The notes under the pieces: model-generated
Seen by the model: only the letters and a program-made list of their open reading frames with translations
What the model was told of the DNA's origin: nothing
Databases searched by the model: none
Part shown: one piece after another, positions 39,515 to 51,263 of the stretch
Position numbering within the stretch: position 1 is the first letter of the stretch
How the letters are laid out: every line of letters begins with the position of its first letter
Source: Erpobdella octoculata
Taxonomy: Eukaryota > Annelida > Clitellata > Hirudinida > Erpobdellidae
Direction of reading: 5' to 3'
Assembly (NCBI GenBank): GCA_963978895.1
Contig: OZ022246.1
Span: 18,602,049 to 18,666,048, forward strand
DNA length: 64,000 nucleotides
Made by a program: the position numbers and the translations under genes

Positions 39515-39690
39515 CGCCTTGATTTGCAAGCCAGTTCCAAGCCTGGAGAAAAGAGGATGGAAAAGTTAAAAAGGACCAAATTATGATCCACAACAGGAAT
39601 TACTTAGGTGCTTCCAACATGCAGCCATTTTAGTTTTAAACACCCACCTCATATAAAAAATATAAACTATTATTAATTTTGAAACAAAAT
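39515..39690 (+). mobile_element. SINE-like repeat (family C, copy 2)
   Basis: Contains cgccttgatttgcaagccag, ttccaagcctggaga, accaaattatgatccacaac, ggaattacttaggtgcttcc and gcagcca in the same order as the copies at 26738 and 53073, ending in an A-rich tail. Confidence 0.78.
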
Positions 39691-39824
39691 AATATAAAAA
39701 ATTATTATAAAAAATTAATATAGAAACAAGTAAAAATAAGAAATAATTTGAAAAAAATGCTTTTATTTGCTTCTTTATCTGAGTCAACGAACTAAAATTT
39801 TTGAATCTAAAACAACTGTTTTAC

Positions 39825-40058
<234 letters not shown>

Positions 40059-40109
40059 ATATATATATGTTTGTTTAAATATATATATATATGGGCGTAT
40101 ATATATATG

Positions 40110-40148
<39 letters not shown>

Positions 40149-40151
40149 ATG

Positions 40152-40183
<32 letters not shown>

Positions 40184-40285
40184 GATCAGTTTTTTATTCT
40201 ATTTCCTTCTTTATTATATCATAAGCAAACAAATTTATATTAAGTATAGATAATCAGAAAGATCTAGTAAGTGTTAGCAGCCACT

Positions 40286-42520
40286 TTTTTTTTTTTTTTT
40301 TTTTTGAACATTTATTGAGCACGAAAGAAAACAACAGTGAAGTTATAAATAAGGAAAAAAAATCAAGTGCTCAAAAGGTTCATCCAAAGGGAATTACTTC
40401 CCGCTAACTGGACGACCTATAAACGAAAATTTAGATACGAACCGAGACAGAGAAATAAAAGTTAACATAAGTGTATAGGAGTAAACATAAGTATATATAA
40501 GTTAACATATCTGTATCGAAGTTAACATAAGTATATAGATATTGAAATTATGAATCTAGCTGTAATATGTAAGATTTCAACGATTTTTTAAATAGCGAAA
40601 TGCTTTTCAATGAGGATATTGTTATTGGAATACTTGAATACAACCGCGGACCATAACACTTTATGGAGAATGTTTTGAGAGTTGTTCGAGCAAAATCGGA
40701 CCGAAAGCAATGCAAAGAACGCACATCATGAGAATGTACATGAGACGATTTTGTGAAAAGGTTATCAAATGACGACGGTAACATATGGTTGTCATATTTG
40801 TACATGAAAATACTAACAAGAAAAAAATTAATTTGATATACATTCAGTAGGTTGTTCTCGATCATTTTCATTTTACAAGATGATGTAAAGGGCAAGTTAA
40901 ATAATATTCGGATGATTCTTTTCTGTAAGATGTGGAGAGACTTTAGACGTGTAGGATAATTTGAAGCCCAAACAATATTACAATAGGACAAGTAAGGGTA
41001 AACGAGAGCGTAATACAACATCATAGAAATATTTTTATCCACAAATCGACTCACGCGAGATAGAATTCCACAATTTTTTGCAACTTTAGAGGTGACGTAA
41101 CTAATATGGTCAATCAGTGAGAGGTGCTCATCAAGCAACATTCCAAGAAATTTACACGAGGAAACTCGCGCAATAGGTTTATCGTCAATAAGAAGTTGAT
41201 AATCAGAACAAATTAATTTATTTCTATGGTGGAATAGAATATAGTTGGTTTTACTTATATTTAAAGAAAGTTTATTCGCACAAAACCATTTATAAACGGA
41301 AAGTAGTTCATGATTAGTAACATCATATAAATCTTTTAGGTTTTCACCAGAAGCAAAAAGGTTGGTATCATCGGCGAACAAGACAAATTCGAGACGATGC
41401 GAAACAGTGCACAAATCATTAATGTAGACAAGAAATAAGAGAGGGCCTAGCACCGACCCCTGAGGCACGCCACAAGTTACCCGCCGCGTTGATGAAGTAA
41501 CTTCGTTGTAGTGTACCTGTTGAGTTCTACCGCTCAAATAATCTTCAAACCACATTAATGGAATCCCTCGGACCCCATAGTGTTCAAGTTTTTTTAGCAA
41601 GACTTTGTGATTCACTGTATCAAAAGCCTTGGCCAGATCCAGAAACACGCCGATGATGTAGTCTCCTCGATCCATAGCCTCCGCAACCCTCGAGTGCAAC
41701 AGAACGAGCGGCATGTAGGTAGAGTGATTTTTTCTAAAGCCGAACTGACTCCTGGTAATGATGGAAAATCTGGCAAGAAATCCATAGAGCCTGGAGTGCA
41801 TAGCTTTTTCAAAAAACTTTGAGAAGAAACATAAAATAGATATTGGCCGATAATTGGAAATGGTATCTTTTTTGCCAGATTTGTGAAGGGGAATTACTTT
41901 TGCCGACTTTAACTGATCAGGAAACACCCCTGAAGAAAAAGAGCAGTTTATTATGCAGGAAAGAATATGGGCTATCCGTGGAACAGAGCATCTTGCAATA
42001 CACGGGTCAATTCCGTCGATTCCACTGCTGTGTGAGATTTTTAATCGTGTCGATATTTCAATGATCTCGTCCGGTGTTGTAGGTACAGCATCGAAAGAAT
42101 GGACCACGGGATTACCAAGATATTCATCAAATGTTTCATTAGGAATTAATATATTTTTTGCGAGATCTGTGCCAATGCTGGAGAAATGATTATTAAACGA
42201 GTCAACAATTTCTGTAGGAGAGGTCAAATAACTCCCGTCACCCGCATCAAAAGTCCTGCACTGCTCCACAGAAGATCGCTTGCCCATTAGGCTCCCAATG
42301 ATTTTCCATGTTTCTTTAGCATTGTTTTGACATAAATTGAATTTTTTTGAATAGAATTCTTTGATTGTCGCAATTTTCATTGATTTGAAGCGATTACGGT
42401 ACACAGTGAATTTTTCTTTATTGGCCACTGTCGGGCTCTTGAGGTATTTTTTATATAAGGCATTTTTCTTTTTGCAGCACTTCATGAGATTTGGCGTCAT
42501 CCAATCCTTATCAAATCTAG
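40286..42520 (-). mobile_element. 5'-truncated LINE nested in the LTR
   Basis: A poly(T) at 40286-40305 marks the 3' poly(A) of a minus-strand LINE. The 3' UTR (40547-40306) contains GGGAAGTAATTCCC like the LINE at 35961. The 5' end lies just before the RT segment, so the endonuclease is lost. The insertion postdates the LTR element. Confidence 0.9.
40548..42500 (-). CDS. LINE reverse transcriptase, intact 650-residue segment
   Basis: The open frame begins with RFDKDW-MTPNLMKCC just upstream of the ATG used here, so it is the C-terminal part of a longer ORF2. Linker residues 1-170; RT about 175-470 with SAKVIPLHKSGKKD, SNYRPISIL, SQFGFRKNHSTYMPL, FLDLAKAFDTVNHKVLL, TCGVPQGSVLGPLLF and the catalytic FADDTNLF; then LSLNISKTNYILF, FLGMLLDEHLS and a conserved C-terminal tail. 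No stops or frameshifts, so it is a recent insertion. It would be catalytically plausible but lacks its own endonuclease. It belongs to the CR1/Jockey group and is the close relative of the copy at 36354-37581. Confidence 0.9.
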   Translation of the reverse strand: MTPNLMKCCKKKNALYKKYLKSPTVANKEKFTVYRNRFKSMKIATIKEFYSKKFNLCQNNAKETWKIIGSLMGKRSSVEQCRTFDAGDGSYLTSPTEIVDSFNNHFSSIGTDLAKNILIPNETFDEYLGNPVVHSFDAVPTTPDEIIEISTRLKISHSSGIDGIDPCIARCSVPRIAHILSCIINCSFSSGVFPDQLKSAKVIPLHKSGKKDTISNYRPISILCFFSKFFEKAMHSRLYGFLARFSIITRSQFGFRKNHSTYMPLVLLHSRVAEAMDRGDYIIGVFLDLAKAFDTVNHKVLLKKLEHYGVRGIPLMWFEDYLSGRTQQVHYNEVTSSTRRVTCGVPQGSVLGPLLFLVYINDLCTVSHRLEFVLFADDTNLFASGENLKDLYDVTNHELLSVYKWFCANKLSLNISKTNYILFHHRNKLICSDYQLLIDDKPIARVSSCKFLGMLLDEHLSLIDHISYVTSKVAKNCGILSRVSRFVDKNISMMLYYALVYPYLSYCNIVWASNYPTRLKSLHILQKRIIRILFNLPFTSSCKMKMIENNLLNVYQINFFLVSIFMYKYDNHMLPSSFDNLFTKSSHVHSHDVRSLHCFRSDFARTTLKTFSIKCYGPRLYSSIPITISSLKSISLFKKSLKSYILQLDS

Positions 42521-42595
42521 CAGATTATATTATAGAAGTAGATTATATTATTACCATTTAATTAGAATAATAAAGATATAACATTGACGACGAGG

Positions 42596-45100
42596 ATGTC
42601 AAAGGACCAAGATTCAAACATAGCACAATTGCTTAAGTTTCTAATTGAAAAAGAGGCTCGAGAAAAAGAGAGGGAAGCTCGAGAAAAACAAGAAAAACTT
42701 GAAAAAGAGGCTCGAGAAAAAGAAAAAAAGAGAATTGAAAAGAGAATTGAAAAAGAAGAAACTGAACAAAGATTTCTTCAGTTAATCTCAATGATGCAGG
42801 ACAATAAATACGTCAAAGTTAACTTGAATGCTCTGGGTAAAATGTCGGAGGAAAACAGAGCAGCACACAGAGCAGCAATGCAAGAAAAGAAGAATTTTCT
42901 TGAATTCCTCCATGGTGACACAAACAATTGCGGAAACAAAAAAGACGGTCAAGATGAACCATGCAAGAATGTACAAGATGAACCATGCAAGGATGGTCAT
43001 GGTGATGAACCTTGCAAAGATGTGCAAAATGAGCCTTGCAAAGATGTGCAAGATGAGCCTTGCAAAGATGTTCAAGATGAACCTTGCAAAGATGTTAAAG
43101 ATGAACCATGCAAAGATGGTCATGTTGATGAGCCTGTCAAAGACGGTCATGATGATGTGCCTGTCAAATATGGTCATGATAATGAACATTGCAAGGATGT
43201 TCAAGATGAACCATGCAAAGATGTTCAAGATGAGCCATGCAAAGATGTTCATGATGATGTGCCTGTCAAATATGGTCATGATAATGAACATTGCAAGGAT
43301 GCTCAAGATGAACCATGCAAAGATGGTGTCAGTGATACAGTCGGTTTGGACGTCGAAAACAAAATTAAAAAAGATGAGAGGAATGTTGAAAACGAAATGC
43401 AAAATGATGAGAATGAAAGTGACGATGATGATTATAAGAATGGCAATAACAACTATGGTTTTGGCCCATACAACGACGGTTCTGAAACGGAATCCTCCAT
43501 AACAGACGACGGCACCAAATCTTCAGGATCAGATTTTAGTGACGAATCTGACTCGGATGAAACAACAGGAAATGAGGATTTGATAATAGCAGGTGTAAAC
43601 GAAGACATCACAATGATACAAGAGGATACGATGAGACAATTACCTGTTAGTAAGAAAGATATTCAAATTATGACAGAAGAAGACTCTGAACTCATAGAGT
43701 TAAGTGAGATCATTAAAAAAGGATTTTGGCCAAAAATTAAACCTGGATCAAACTGGAATGCATTCCAAAGTAAAGCAACTGATTTGACTTTACATGATGG
43801 CGTTCTAATTATGGGTGTAAGAGCAGTAATTCCAAAAAAACTGCAACAGCGTATATTGAGGATGCTACATCAGGGCCATCCAGGAATTACGAGAATGAAA
43901 ATGCTAGCCAGACAGTCGGTGTATTGGCATGGAATCGATAGAGATATTGAAAGTATGGTGAAAACCTGTGATGCATGTCAAAAAGCAGCTAAAATGCCTA
44001 TAGAAAACACGTTGTCACCATGGCCTGAACCATCACAGGCCTGGGAGAGAATTCACATTGATTTTGCGGGACCAATGGAGAATTCAATGTTTCTGGTTGT
44101 TGTATACGCATATTCAAAATGGTCAGAAATTAGGAGTGCGGCTACCTCAACAACGACAATTCGCGAGCTGAACAGAATGTTTGCTCGGTATGGATTTCCC
44201 AAGACATTGGTATCAGATAACGGAACACAATTTACTTCTATGGAATTTGAAAGATTTTGTCAGTCAAAATTTATCAGTCATATCCGAATACCTCCTTTTC
44301 ATCCACAAAGTAATGGTCAAGCAGAAAGATTTGTTGATACTTTCAAAAGAACCATACAAAAGCTAAAAGGTGAAGGAATTACCGAGGAATTAGTGCAAAA
44401 GTTTTTGTTGTGTTATAGATCTACACCATGCCCATCTAGTCCACATCAAAAATCTCCCGCAGAAAATTTTTTGGGGAGACAAATTAGAACACCACTATCA
44501 GACTTACAACTAAGTACTAAAAAAGACAAAAAGCATTCAGAAAAAAAGTCTTGCATGAAGAGACAGTTCGACGAAAGGAATGGGGCAAGACCGAGAGTTT
44601 TTAAAGAACAAGATGCGGTGTACGCTAGAGATTATAAAAATCCAAACCATCCCAGATGGATACCAGGGAAGATTTTAAAAAGAATTGGAAAAACGGTTTA
44701 CGAAGTCGAGATTGACAGAAGGATTACAAAAAGGCATACAAATCAATTAAGACCAAGGAATTTAGATTGGGCACTTAAAGAAATGTTTCAGACTTTTGAC
44801 ATGCCAGTGCCCCTTCAAGATAAAAGTGATAAAGAGAAAGCCCCGGTAAGAATTGTGTTCCCAGAAGAGGAAGAGATGTTGGAACCAGACATAAACGCAA
44901 CCCCTCGGCTTACGGAGAATGAGGATGGAGAGAATAGACAAGGAGACCATGTTCCGAGCCATATAGATAATGAAGCCAATCCGGAGGAATTGTCACACAT
45001 TCCAACAGGAATAGAACCAGAGGCAAGACCTAAACGTTATTGCAACCCTCCAAAACGGATAGTACTGGACCCCAGTAGAAAATCATATAATTTTCTATAA
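42596..45100 (+). CDS. Coiled-coil / acidic repeat / integrase protein of the LTR element
   Basis: 834 codons from ATG 42596, 12 nt after the 5' LTR, to a TAA at the polypurine tract. Residues about 1-75: highly charged helix ([18 protein letters not shown]). About 115-245: degenerate repeats of DEPCKDVQ and [18 protein letters not shown]. About 245-330: acidic, low-complexity. About 420-465: integrase zinc finger HQGHPG...CDACQ. About 485-590: DDE core with [16 protein letters not shown] and [11 protein letters not shown]. About 665-720: C-terminal DNA-binding region ([20 protein letters not shown]), of Gypsy type. All catalytic residues are present and no lesion is seen. Gag, protease, RT and RNase H are missing. 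It would bind element ends and join them to target DNA. Confidence 0.88.
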   Translation: MSKDQDSNIAQLLKFLIEKEAREKEREAREKQEKLEKEAREKEKKRIEKRIEKEETEQRFLQLISMMQDNKYVKVNLNALGKMSEENRAAHRAAMQEKKNFLEFLHGDTNNCGNKKDGQDEPCKNVQDEPCKDGHGDEPCKDVQNEPCKDVQDEPCKDVQDEPCKDVKDEPCKDGHVDEPVKDGHDDVPVKYGHDNEHCKDVQDEPCKDVQDEPCKDVHDDVPVKYGHDNEHCKDAQDEPCKDGVSDTVGLDVENKIKKDERNVENEMQNDENESDDDDYKNGNNNYGFGPYNDGSETESSITDDGTKSSGSDFSDESDSDETTGNEDLIIAGVNEDITMIQEDTMRQLPVSKKDIQIMTEEDSELIELSEIIKKGFWPKIKPGSNWNAFQSKATDLTLHDGVLIMGVRAVIPKKLQQRILRMLHQGHPGITRMKMLARQSVYWHGIDRDIESMVKTCDACQKAAKMPIENTLSPWPEPSQAWERIHIDFAGPMENSMFLVVVYAYSKWSEIRSAATSTTTIRELNRMFARYGFPKTLVSDNGTQFTSMEFERFCQSKFISHIRIPPFHPQSNGQAERFVDTFKRTIQKLKGEGITEELVQKFLLCYRSTPCPSSPHQKSPAENFLGRQIRTPLSDLQLSTKKDKKHSEKKSCMKRQFDERNGARPRVFKEQDAVYARDYKNPNHPRWIPGKILKRIGKTVYEVEIDRRITKRHTNQLRPRNLDWALKEMFQTFDMPVPLQDKSDKEKAPVRIVFPEEEEMLEPDINATPRLTENEDGENRQGDHVPSHIDNEANPEELSHIPTGIEPEARPKRYCNPPKRIVLDPSRKSYNFL

Positions 45101-45111
45101 AGAGGGGGAGG
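45099..45111 (+). promoter_or_regulatory. Polypurine tract
   Basis: aaagagggggagg directly before the 3' LTR; the expected primer for plus-strand DNA synthesis. Confidence 0.8.
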
Positions 45112-45166
45112 TGTTATATATATATGTTTGTTTAAATATATATATATATGGGCGTATATATATATG

Positions 45167-45207
<41 letters not shown>

Positions 45208-45210
45208 ATG

Positions 45211-45242
<32 letters not shown>

Positions 45243-45389
45243 GATCAGTTTTTTATTCTATTTCCTTCTTTATTATATCATAAGCAAACAAATTTATATT
45301 AAGTATAGATAATCAGAAAGATCTAGTAAGTGTTAGCAGCCACTTAAGTAGATTATATTATTACCATTTAATTAGAATAATAAAGATAT

Positions 45390-45393
<4 letters not shown>
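45112..45393 (+). repeat. 3' LTR
   Basis: 282 bp, TG...CA ends, itself rich in TA runs; followed by (TA)n to 45484. Confidence 0.92.

Positions 45394-45484
<91 letters not shown>
45394..45484. repeat. (TA)n microsatellite
   Basis: Flanks the 3' LTR. Confidence 0.95.
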
Positions 45485-45487
<3 letters not shown>

Positions 45488-45524
45488 CAACGCCGTGCTC
45501 AAACGCCTCATCCTAGGAAGGTGA

Positions 45525-46700
45525 AATTTGGAACTTATATTACTTTTATGGCGCAAGCATCCACTAAGAGAGGATTTTTGAAAATTTTGCTCCTGAGGGG
45601 AAGAAACTGGAAAACAAACTTTTTTCTAAAACAATGTATATCTCGAAAACCAAAAATGAGGAAATTTTGAAATTTGGTATATGGATTCTTTTTGAAAAAT
45701 AAAAGGATACGTGTTTCACCATTTTTTAAAAATTTGGTTTCCCGGACCTCAAATGTGGGTTGGAAAATTGGGTTATTTGGTTTTTAAAGTAGCTGCTACT
45801 TAAAAACTGTAAGTGCTACAGGAGTAAAACTTAGTATTTAGTTTTTACTCCAAAAATAATTAAATACGTGTTTTAGCATTTTTTGAAAATTTGATTTCCA
45901 GGACTTCAAATGTGGGGTGGAAAATAGGATTATTTGTTTTTTAAAGTAACTGCTACTCAAAAACTGTAAATACCACAGATGTAAAAATTAGTATTTAGTT
46001 TCTATTCTAAAAATAAAGATATACGTGTTTCACCATTTTTTACAAATTTGGTTTCCAGGACCTTAAATGTGGGGTGGAAAATAAAGTTATTTGGTTTTTA
46101 AAGTAACTGCTGCTCAAAAACTGTAATTGCAACAAAAGTAAAAATCATTATTTAGTTCTAATCTAAAAATAACGATATACGTGTTTAACTATTTTTTACA
46201 AATTTTGTTTCCTGGACTTTAAATGTGGGGTGGAAAATAGGATTACTTGGTTTTTAAAGTAACTGCTACTCAAAAACTGTGAATGCTACAGATGTCAAAA
46301 TTAGTATTTAGTATTTTTTTATTGAGGTTTAGCATACGCCTTATCAAGACAAGTCTTGCTCAAGGCGAGAGAGGGAGGGTGCTTGCAAAGGCAGCCATTT
46401 ATAGCGCCTACCCCTTTAGCAAATGCGAGTGAACTCCTTGCTCAAGGGAGTTACGCTGGTGACGCCGGCGAGGTTTGACCTGCCGATCTAACGATCGACA
46501 AGCGAACGTTCTACCGCTCTGCCACCAGCGCCTCAAAAAATAACGATATAAGCGTTTCACCGTTTTTTAAAACTTTGGTTTCCATGACTTCAGATGTGGG
46601 GTCAAAATAATAACTATTTGATTTTAAAATAACTGCTACTCAACAACTGCAAGCATTACAGATGTAAAACTTAGTATTTTGAGGTTTTGTGCTTGTTAAA
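45525..46700. repeat. 157-bp satellite, array 2 (split by a SINE)
   Basis: Landmark ttggtttccaggacctcaaa at about 45736, 45893, 46050, 46206 and 46577. The first steps are 157, 157 and 156 bp; the last is 371, which becomes about 150-156 once the SINE (46313-46533) is removed. Units contain aactgctactcaaaaactgt and a tagtatttagt block. Confidence 0.9.
46313..46533 (-). mobile_element. tRNA-derived SINE (family A-related, diverged)
   Basis: On the minus strand the head is ggcgctggtggcagagcggt with a B-box-like caggtcaaacct and shares the agttacgctggtgacgc body block with family A. It then diverges to a different 3' part ending aaacctcaataaaaaaa. It interrupts a satellite unit between tagtat and ctcaaaaaat. 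Confidence 0.82.
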
Positions 46701-46704
46701 AGTA

Positions 46705-47030
46705 GCTGAGTCCAGTTTATCACCGGTCGGGCCAAGCCGTTATTTTAGGGTCTTTTTATGGGCCAGGCTAAACCTCAAATCAAGGTGGTACGGGCCGAGG
46801 TTTTTTACTAAGCATATAGACATTTTAGTAATTTTAGGGTCTTCATACGGGCCGGGCCAAACCTGAAGTGAAGGTGGGACGGGCCGAAGTTTTTCATCAA
46901 GTATATAGAACTTCTAGACCTGTAAAAACGGGCCGGGCCCAAATTAGACGGGCCGTGCCGGGCCAGGAATTTTGGTTTTGAAACGGGCTGGGCCAAGTTG
47001 TCGACGGGCCGAGCCGACACCTATGGATGC
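46705..47030. mobile_element. GGGCCGGGCC-rich element, probable hAT-type MITE
   Basis: Repeated cgggccgggcc and gacgggccga words; the right end read in reverse is taggtgtcggctcggcccg, a hAT-like terminus. The left end is not clear. No transposase. Confidence 0.4.
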
Positions 47031-47039
47031 ACGGTTCAA

Positions 47040-47092
47040 ATTCTCTAATTTCATGCGAGCGAAGCCGCTACGGGCATTGCTAGTTATACATA
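47040..47092 (+). mobile_element. Helitron-like 3' terminus
   Basis: gcgagcgaagccgctacggg then cattgctagt: a short GC-rich stem followed by CTAGT, as at Helitron ends. The minus-strand partner end lies at 19807. Confidence 0.45.
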
Positions 47093-47700
47093 TTAGTCAA
47101 AAAATAAATTAAAAAAAAATTTTTTTTTGCCTCTTCATATGAGTCAACGAACTAAAGTTTTTGAATCTAAAACAATCGAAAAGTGGGTGATTTTTTGTTT
47201 CTAAGATTTGATCACACCAGACAAACAAACCAACAAACAAACAAACAAACAGAGAGACGAGTGAAGTTAAATAAAAGCATCTAAAAATAAAACCATTTAA
47301 AAATAATATAAAATTTGAATGAAACATAATTTCTGTCTGATTTACTAAGATTAACTGTTTTGTTTAACATGGTTTCAGATATTTTCTCCTGAAATTGTCC
47401 AAACATGTTGCACTCTCATCGTTCTTAAAAATGAGAACTTTCCTGAAATTGAGAAATTTAGGTCACCGATAATACACGGGTTCTCAAGTCCTCAATAACC
47501 TGAACTGACTTTCTTTTAAATGTAATTCTCAGTTCAATTCTATTTCCCGATCCTCGGCAATTCATTTACATGGAAATCTCGGAAACTCATAATTCGGTGG
47601 CGTGCTCGCGAGTTTGTTGTGTGGTTGAATTCTACGTAGATCGATCGATACTTGGATTAATATATTTCGTGATTGAATTGTGATGGTCTCTGGCTGTCGA
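47093..47700. other. No gene recognised
   Basis: AT-rich; a caaacaaacaaac run at 47222-47250 next to text resembling a LINE tail. Confidence 0.5.
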
Positions 47701-47704
47701 GACG

Positions 47705-47960
47705 GTGGCGATAATGATAATGATTATAGTGAATGCGATAATGATTGATGATGATGATTGATGATGATGCTAATGATAATGATTGTAGTGAATGCGATAA
47801 TGATTGATGATGAAAATGATTATAGTGAATGCGTAGATGATTGATTTTGAAATTTATTATAGTGAATGCGATTACGATTGATGATGAAAATGATTGTAGT
47901 GAATGCGATAATGATGGATGATGAAAATGGATACAGTGAATGCAATAATCATTGATGATG
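47705..47960. repeat. Minisatellite of about 37 bp, six copies
   Basis: tagtgaatgcgataatgatt followed by gatgatgaaaatgat recurs six times with variation; ends at the hAT left terminus. Confidence 0.8.
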
Positions 47961-47962
47961 TT

Positions 47963-49647
47963 CAGTGGCGTAGTAACCTAATATTTCACTAGGGGCGAAG
48001 GAAAAAAATTCCGCCCCTAATTTTTAGGAATTTTCTCGGCAGTTTCACCGAAACTATCCTGCTTGTGCATTAGCACCAATTAGGTGTAACTCCGTTTTTA
48101 AGTTTAGCAATATTTCAAACAATTTTCACACATTTTCACGCGAATTGTCTAATTTCCTCTAATATTTTATATGATTCACTGAATCTTTTTTATTGGTTAT
48201 GAACTGGTCAAATAGAAGTTATTAAACCAAAGTACATAGTATTGTAAGCATGAATAGTATATAGGAACGCAATATACTGGAATGAAAGAGTACAGCATCA
48301 TATCTTTCTTGCTTTAATGGCTGCAAAATCGCTCAAGATTTCATCAGCTTCTTTTTCTATGGAAAGAATAGCCAAATTTTTAAGTCGCTTCTGAGTCTTG
48401 GTTGATCGGAGAAACATTTTTATAAGCTTTCGCTTAGAGAAGCTGCGTTCGCAACTTGCCACGGAGACACCAACCGTAAGGAAAATGCGAAAAAAATAGT
48501 GAGATTTGGTAAGCATTTAACAAGAGCCTACTTCACAATCCCCTGCAGCATCTCCAAAGATCCAAACTGTGAAACGTCTTCTTCCGTTATGTCGGAAAAG
48601 CTCTTTGCATGTTTTCGAATTCGTTTTATCTTTTGAAGTAGGTCAGTCGATTTCATATCCCTTATTTGATATTAGTACTCTGAAAATTTCATTCTACAGA
48701 AAACGTTCGCCGCCAAAAGAGAAAAAGTACGTAGACTTTCTGTTACAAAACCATTACAATGATTTGTCACGCAATTAACATTCTCTTTCATGGCAGAATT
48801 ATTATTTACGTCTAGAAAATAGGCTGCTTTCAGAAAGCCAAAGTGAATGTTAAGATTGCGGAGCTTTTACGTACGCCTCGAAATTTCGGCCGTGAGTCGA
48901 TCCATCACTTCAAGGTGTTCCATCCGCATTTCCTGTTGCATAGACAGTCTTATATCTGCTGTCTCTTCTTTAGGCAAGCGTTTCTTCTTCCATATTCGTC
49001 TTTCCATGGGAATATTCATTTTCTCACAAAACTCAAAAGCTGCAGCATGAGCCTCTAAAACAACAGAATCTCTCTCTTTGGCCAAAAAAGACAAGAACGA
49101 CTGCATCTTTGATGCACAGGGATCAAGTCCTAGGCCACGAGTTTGTAAGTACTTCTGTGAGTCATTAATCTGTTTCAGTACTCGAGCTCAGAAATTAATA
49201 ATACGCAATGAAATTGTAAGTCAGAATGCTTGCTAAAAGGCACCCGGCATCACCTCTTGTCTCCAAGTTCTCTTACTGGCCATCACGGAAAAGCGAAGAC
49301 GCAGATAGTTTGTGTGGGTTTGATAGTGAGAGGCTTATGTGAAAGTGTAAATAGGGGCGTGGCTGTAACGTTCTCTAATAATGAGGAAAAGTAGTGCATT
49401 AACAGCCGTAAACTATCTGTGTCTGTGTATAAGCATGGAAATTAGTTTGAATGACTGTATTTGCATGGAATACAGTAAGTCTAAGATGAGTAATTTTAGT
49501 TGTGAGCAAAAGATTCGACTCTTTAAACGTTTTTCCTGTTTTTTTATAAAGGCCGGGTCACTTTTTTCATGACCTCAATTTTGCCGCCCCCTCCTGAGTG
49601 CCGCCTGGGGCATTTGCCCCGTCCGCCCCCCCATTTCTACGCCACTG
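47963..49647 (-). mobile_element. hAT element, degenerate
   Basis: The termini CAGTGGCGTAG (47963) and CTACGCCACTG (ending 49647) are perfect inverted ends of hAT type. The interior has minus-strand transposase remains. A clear 8-bp target duplication is not seen. The right terminal 70 bp is duplicated at about 51672-51750. Confidence 0.8.
48298..49106 (-). pseudogene. hAT transposase C-terminal region (decayed)
   Basis: 48516-48298 encodes FLTVGVSVASCERSFSKRKL, IKMFLRSTKTQKRLKNLAI and LSIEKE, the hAT C-terminal dimerisation region of the zinc-finger MYM/TTF-like transposase group. Upstream on the minus strand, 49106-48867 (QEMRMEHLEVMDRLTAEI) is likely an earlier part in another state of decay. 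Frames are broken between them. Confidence 0.75.
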
Positions 49648-49961
49648 ATTCAACTCCTTTGAGAATATAAATTGAATTTTGGAAGATCGATATTATGTAA
49701 TTAAAAAATTAATTTTAAAAAAATAATTGAAATAAGTTTGGAAGTTTCAATTTTTTGTCTAAAGCATATAATTTCAATTACAAAAATAGAACATCACAAC
49801 ACAACAATAAAAAAACATCATATTATTAATAACTGTAAATGAATGTCGTATACATAGATATATGGTCGTATACATATATAGGTATGTAATTGAATCAAAA
49901 TCAATCATTTAAATTGCTTATATATAAATGTCATAAATGTATTTTTATTAACAAATTCAAA

Positions 49962-51090
49962 TTAAATAAACGGTGACCCAGTGTTTAATTTATACATTAT
50001 TAAAATAGTTTCAGTGTTTAAAGATGTTCGAAGTGGTGAAACAATCTCATTCATGGAACTGAAATTTCGTTCACATTCACTGGTAGAAACGGGTATAGTT
50101 GCAACGGGTACCTCATATTCACCATTTTCTTTATTTAAGTTGTAGTATCTGAAATCTCTTATAATATTAGTCTCATCCAAATGAAATTGTTTGGCGAACG
50201 TTATTGACAAGTTTGAACTAATCTATTTCAATAAGTCCTCTAAATCTCTAAATTCTCTTCCTTTGGTTTTGCCACCACCATCTTCTTTTTCCATTTCTCC
50301 TTCTCCTTTGATTCGTAGCTTAGGTTTTCTCTTTCACTCCAACTTGTCTCTAACCCCCCAAATTACATCTGTTACTTCCATATTCGCCGCATCAAGCAGC
50401 TTCGTCCACTTCTGGATGACCCTTCTCTACAACTTCTAGTCTATTCTTTTGTTCAGTCTCGAATTGATTACTGCAATTCACTATATTGTGGTCTTCCTGA
50501 CACTACCCTTTATCCTCTCTCTAAAGCCTTCAACTCGGCTGCGCTCTTAGTTTCTCGCACCTCCTGCTTCTCTCACATCTCTCCATCTCTTGTTTTTCTC
50601 CATTGGCTTCCTCTCAGATATAGGGTGATTTTTAAAATCTGTTTAATAATGTATAAAATAAAAAATTGTCTTTCTCCTCTCGACTTAACTAATTTAATAC
50701 ATATCCCTCCTAAGTCTGGTCTTCGTTCTTCTTCTCTTAGTCACTTTCGCGTCTTCACTATTAAGCATTCTTTTGCTAAACGCTTTTTCTCCTACTCTGG
50801 TCCATATCTCTGGAACTCTCTTCTTTCTTCTCTTACTAACTCTACTTCTCTCACAGCTTTCCGGCGTGGACTTAAAACACATCTGTTTAATAAGTTCATG
50901 ACCGAGCGCTATTGAACACTGCGGAAATAGCGCTATATGAATACGAATTGATTGATTGATTGAATGTCAACTTCACCAAGAGAATCTGTTTGCCAGTTTT
51001 TCGAATCTAATATCTTTACATTTTCCAGCAGATTGTTGTATGCATTACATTAGTCGATTTATTAAAATCAGAGTTAGGCCAGAATTAAAA
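49962..51090 (-). pseudogene. Second hAT transposase relic, split by a LINE
   Basis: 50210-49962 encodes PVATIPVSTSECERNFSSMN and PLRTSLNTETILIMYKLN, a hAT dimerisation motif. Across the LINE insert (50222-50962) the minus strand continues with LLENVKILDSKNWQTDS, which fits the preceding transposase segment. No TIR was located for this copy. Confidence 0.65.
50222..50962 (+). mobile_element. LINE 3' fragment inserted in the hAT relic
   Basis: The plus strand encodes the CR1/L2-type ORF2 tail in two frames: LGFLFHSNLSLTPQITSV, SRIDYCNSLYCGLP-type text (about 50458-50500), then YKIKNCLSPLDLTNLIHIPP, SLSHFRVFTIKHSFAKRFF, WNSLLSSL and FRRGLKTHLFNKFM, stop at 50913. The 3' UTR is 44 bp: gaaatagcgctatatgaata then tgattgattgattga. 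This tail resembles the 3' tail of SINE family A. Confidence 0.85.
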
Positions 51091-51149
51091 CCGAAGTTGC
51101 AAAATTAAAACATAATAACTTTATATTTTGAATTTATTTTTTATTTAAA

Positions 51150-51262
51150 GGACGAACCGGAACGGCGTTCCGTAGCGTTCCTAGAAAATTTGACGAAACG
51201 GATCGATTGAAAAAAAAATTTCACGAACCGTAACGGCGTTCCGGTACATTTCGAGCCCTGCA
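51150..51262. mobile_element. hAT terminal sequence (GGAACGCC... gagccctg)
   Basis: The right edge ccggtacatttcgagccctg read in reverse is cagggctcgaaatgtaccgg, a typical hAT terminus. A second gaacggcgttccg palindrome lies at 51161. A TSD was not determined. Confidence 0.5.
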
Positions 51263-51263
51263 C

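Noticed and set aside
42788..43502. ORFs opposite or out of frame to the integrase ORF repeats
   Set aside because: They reflect the periodic DEPCKDVQ coding repeats.
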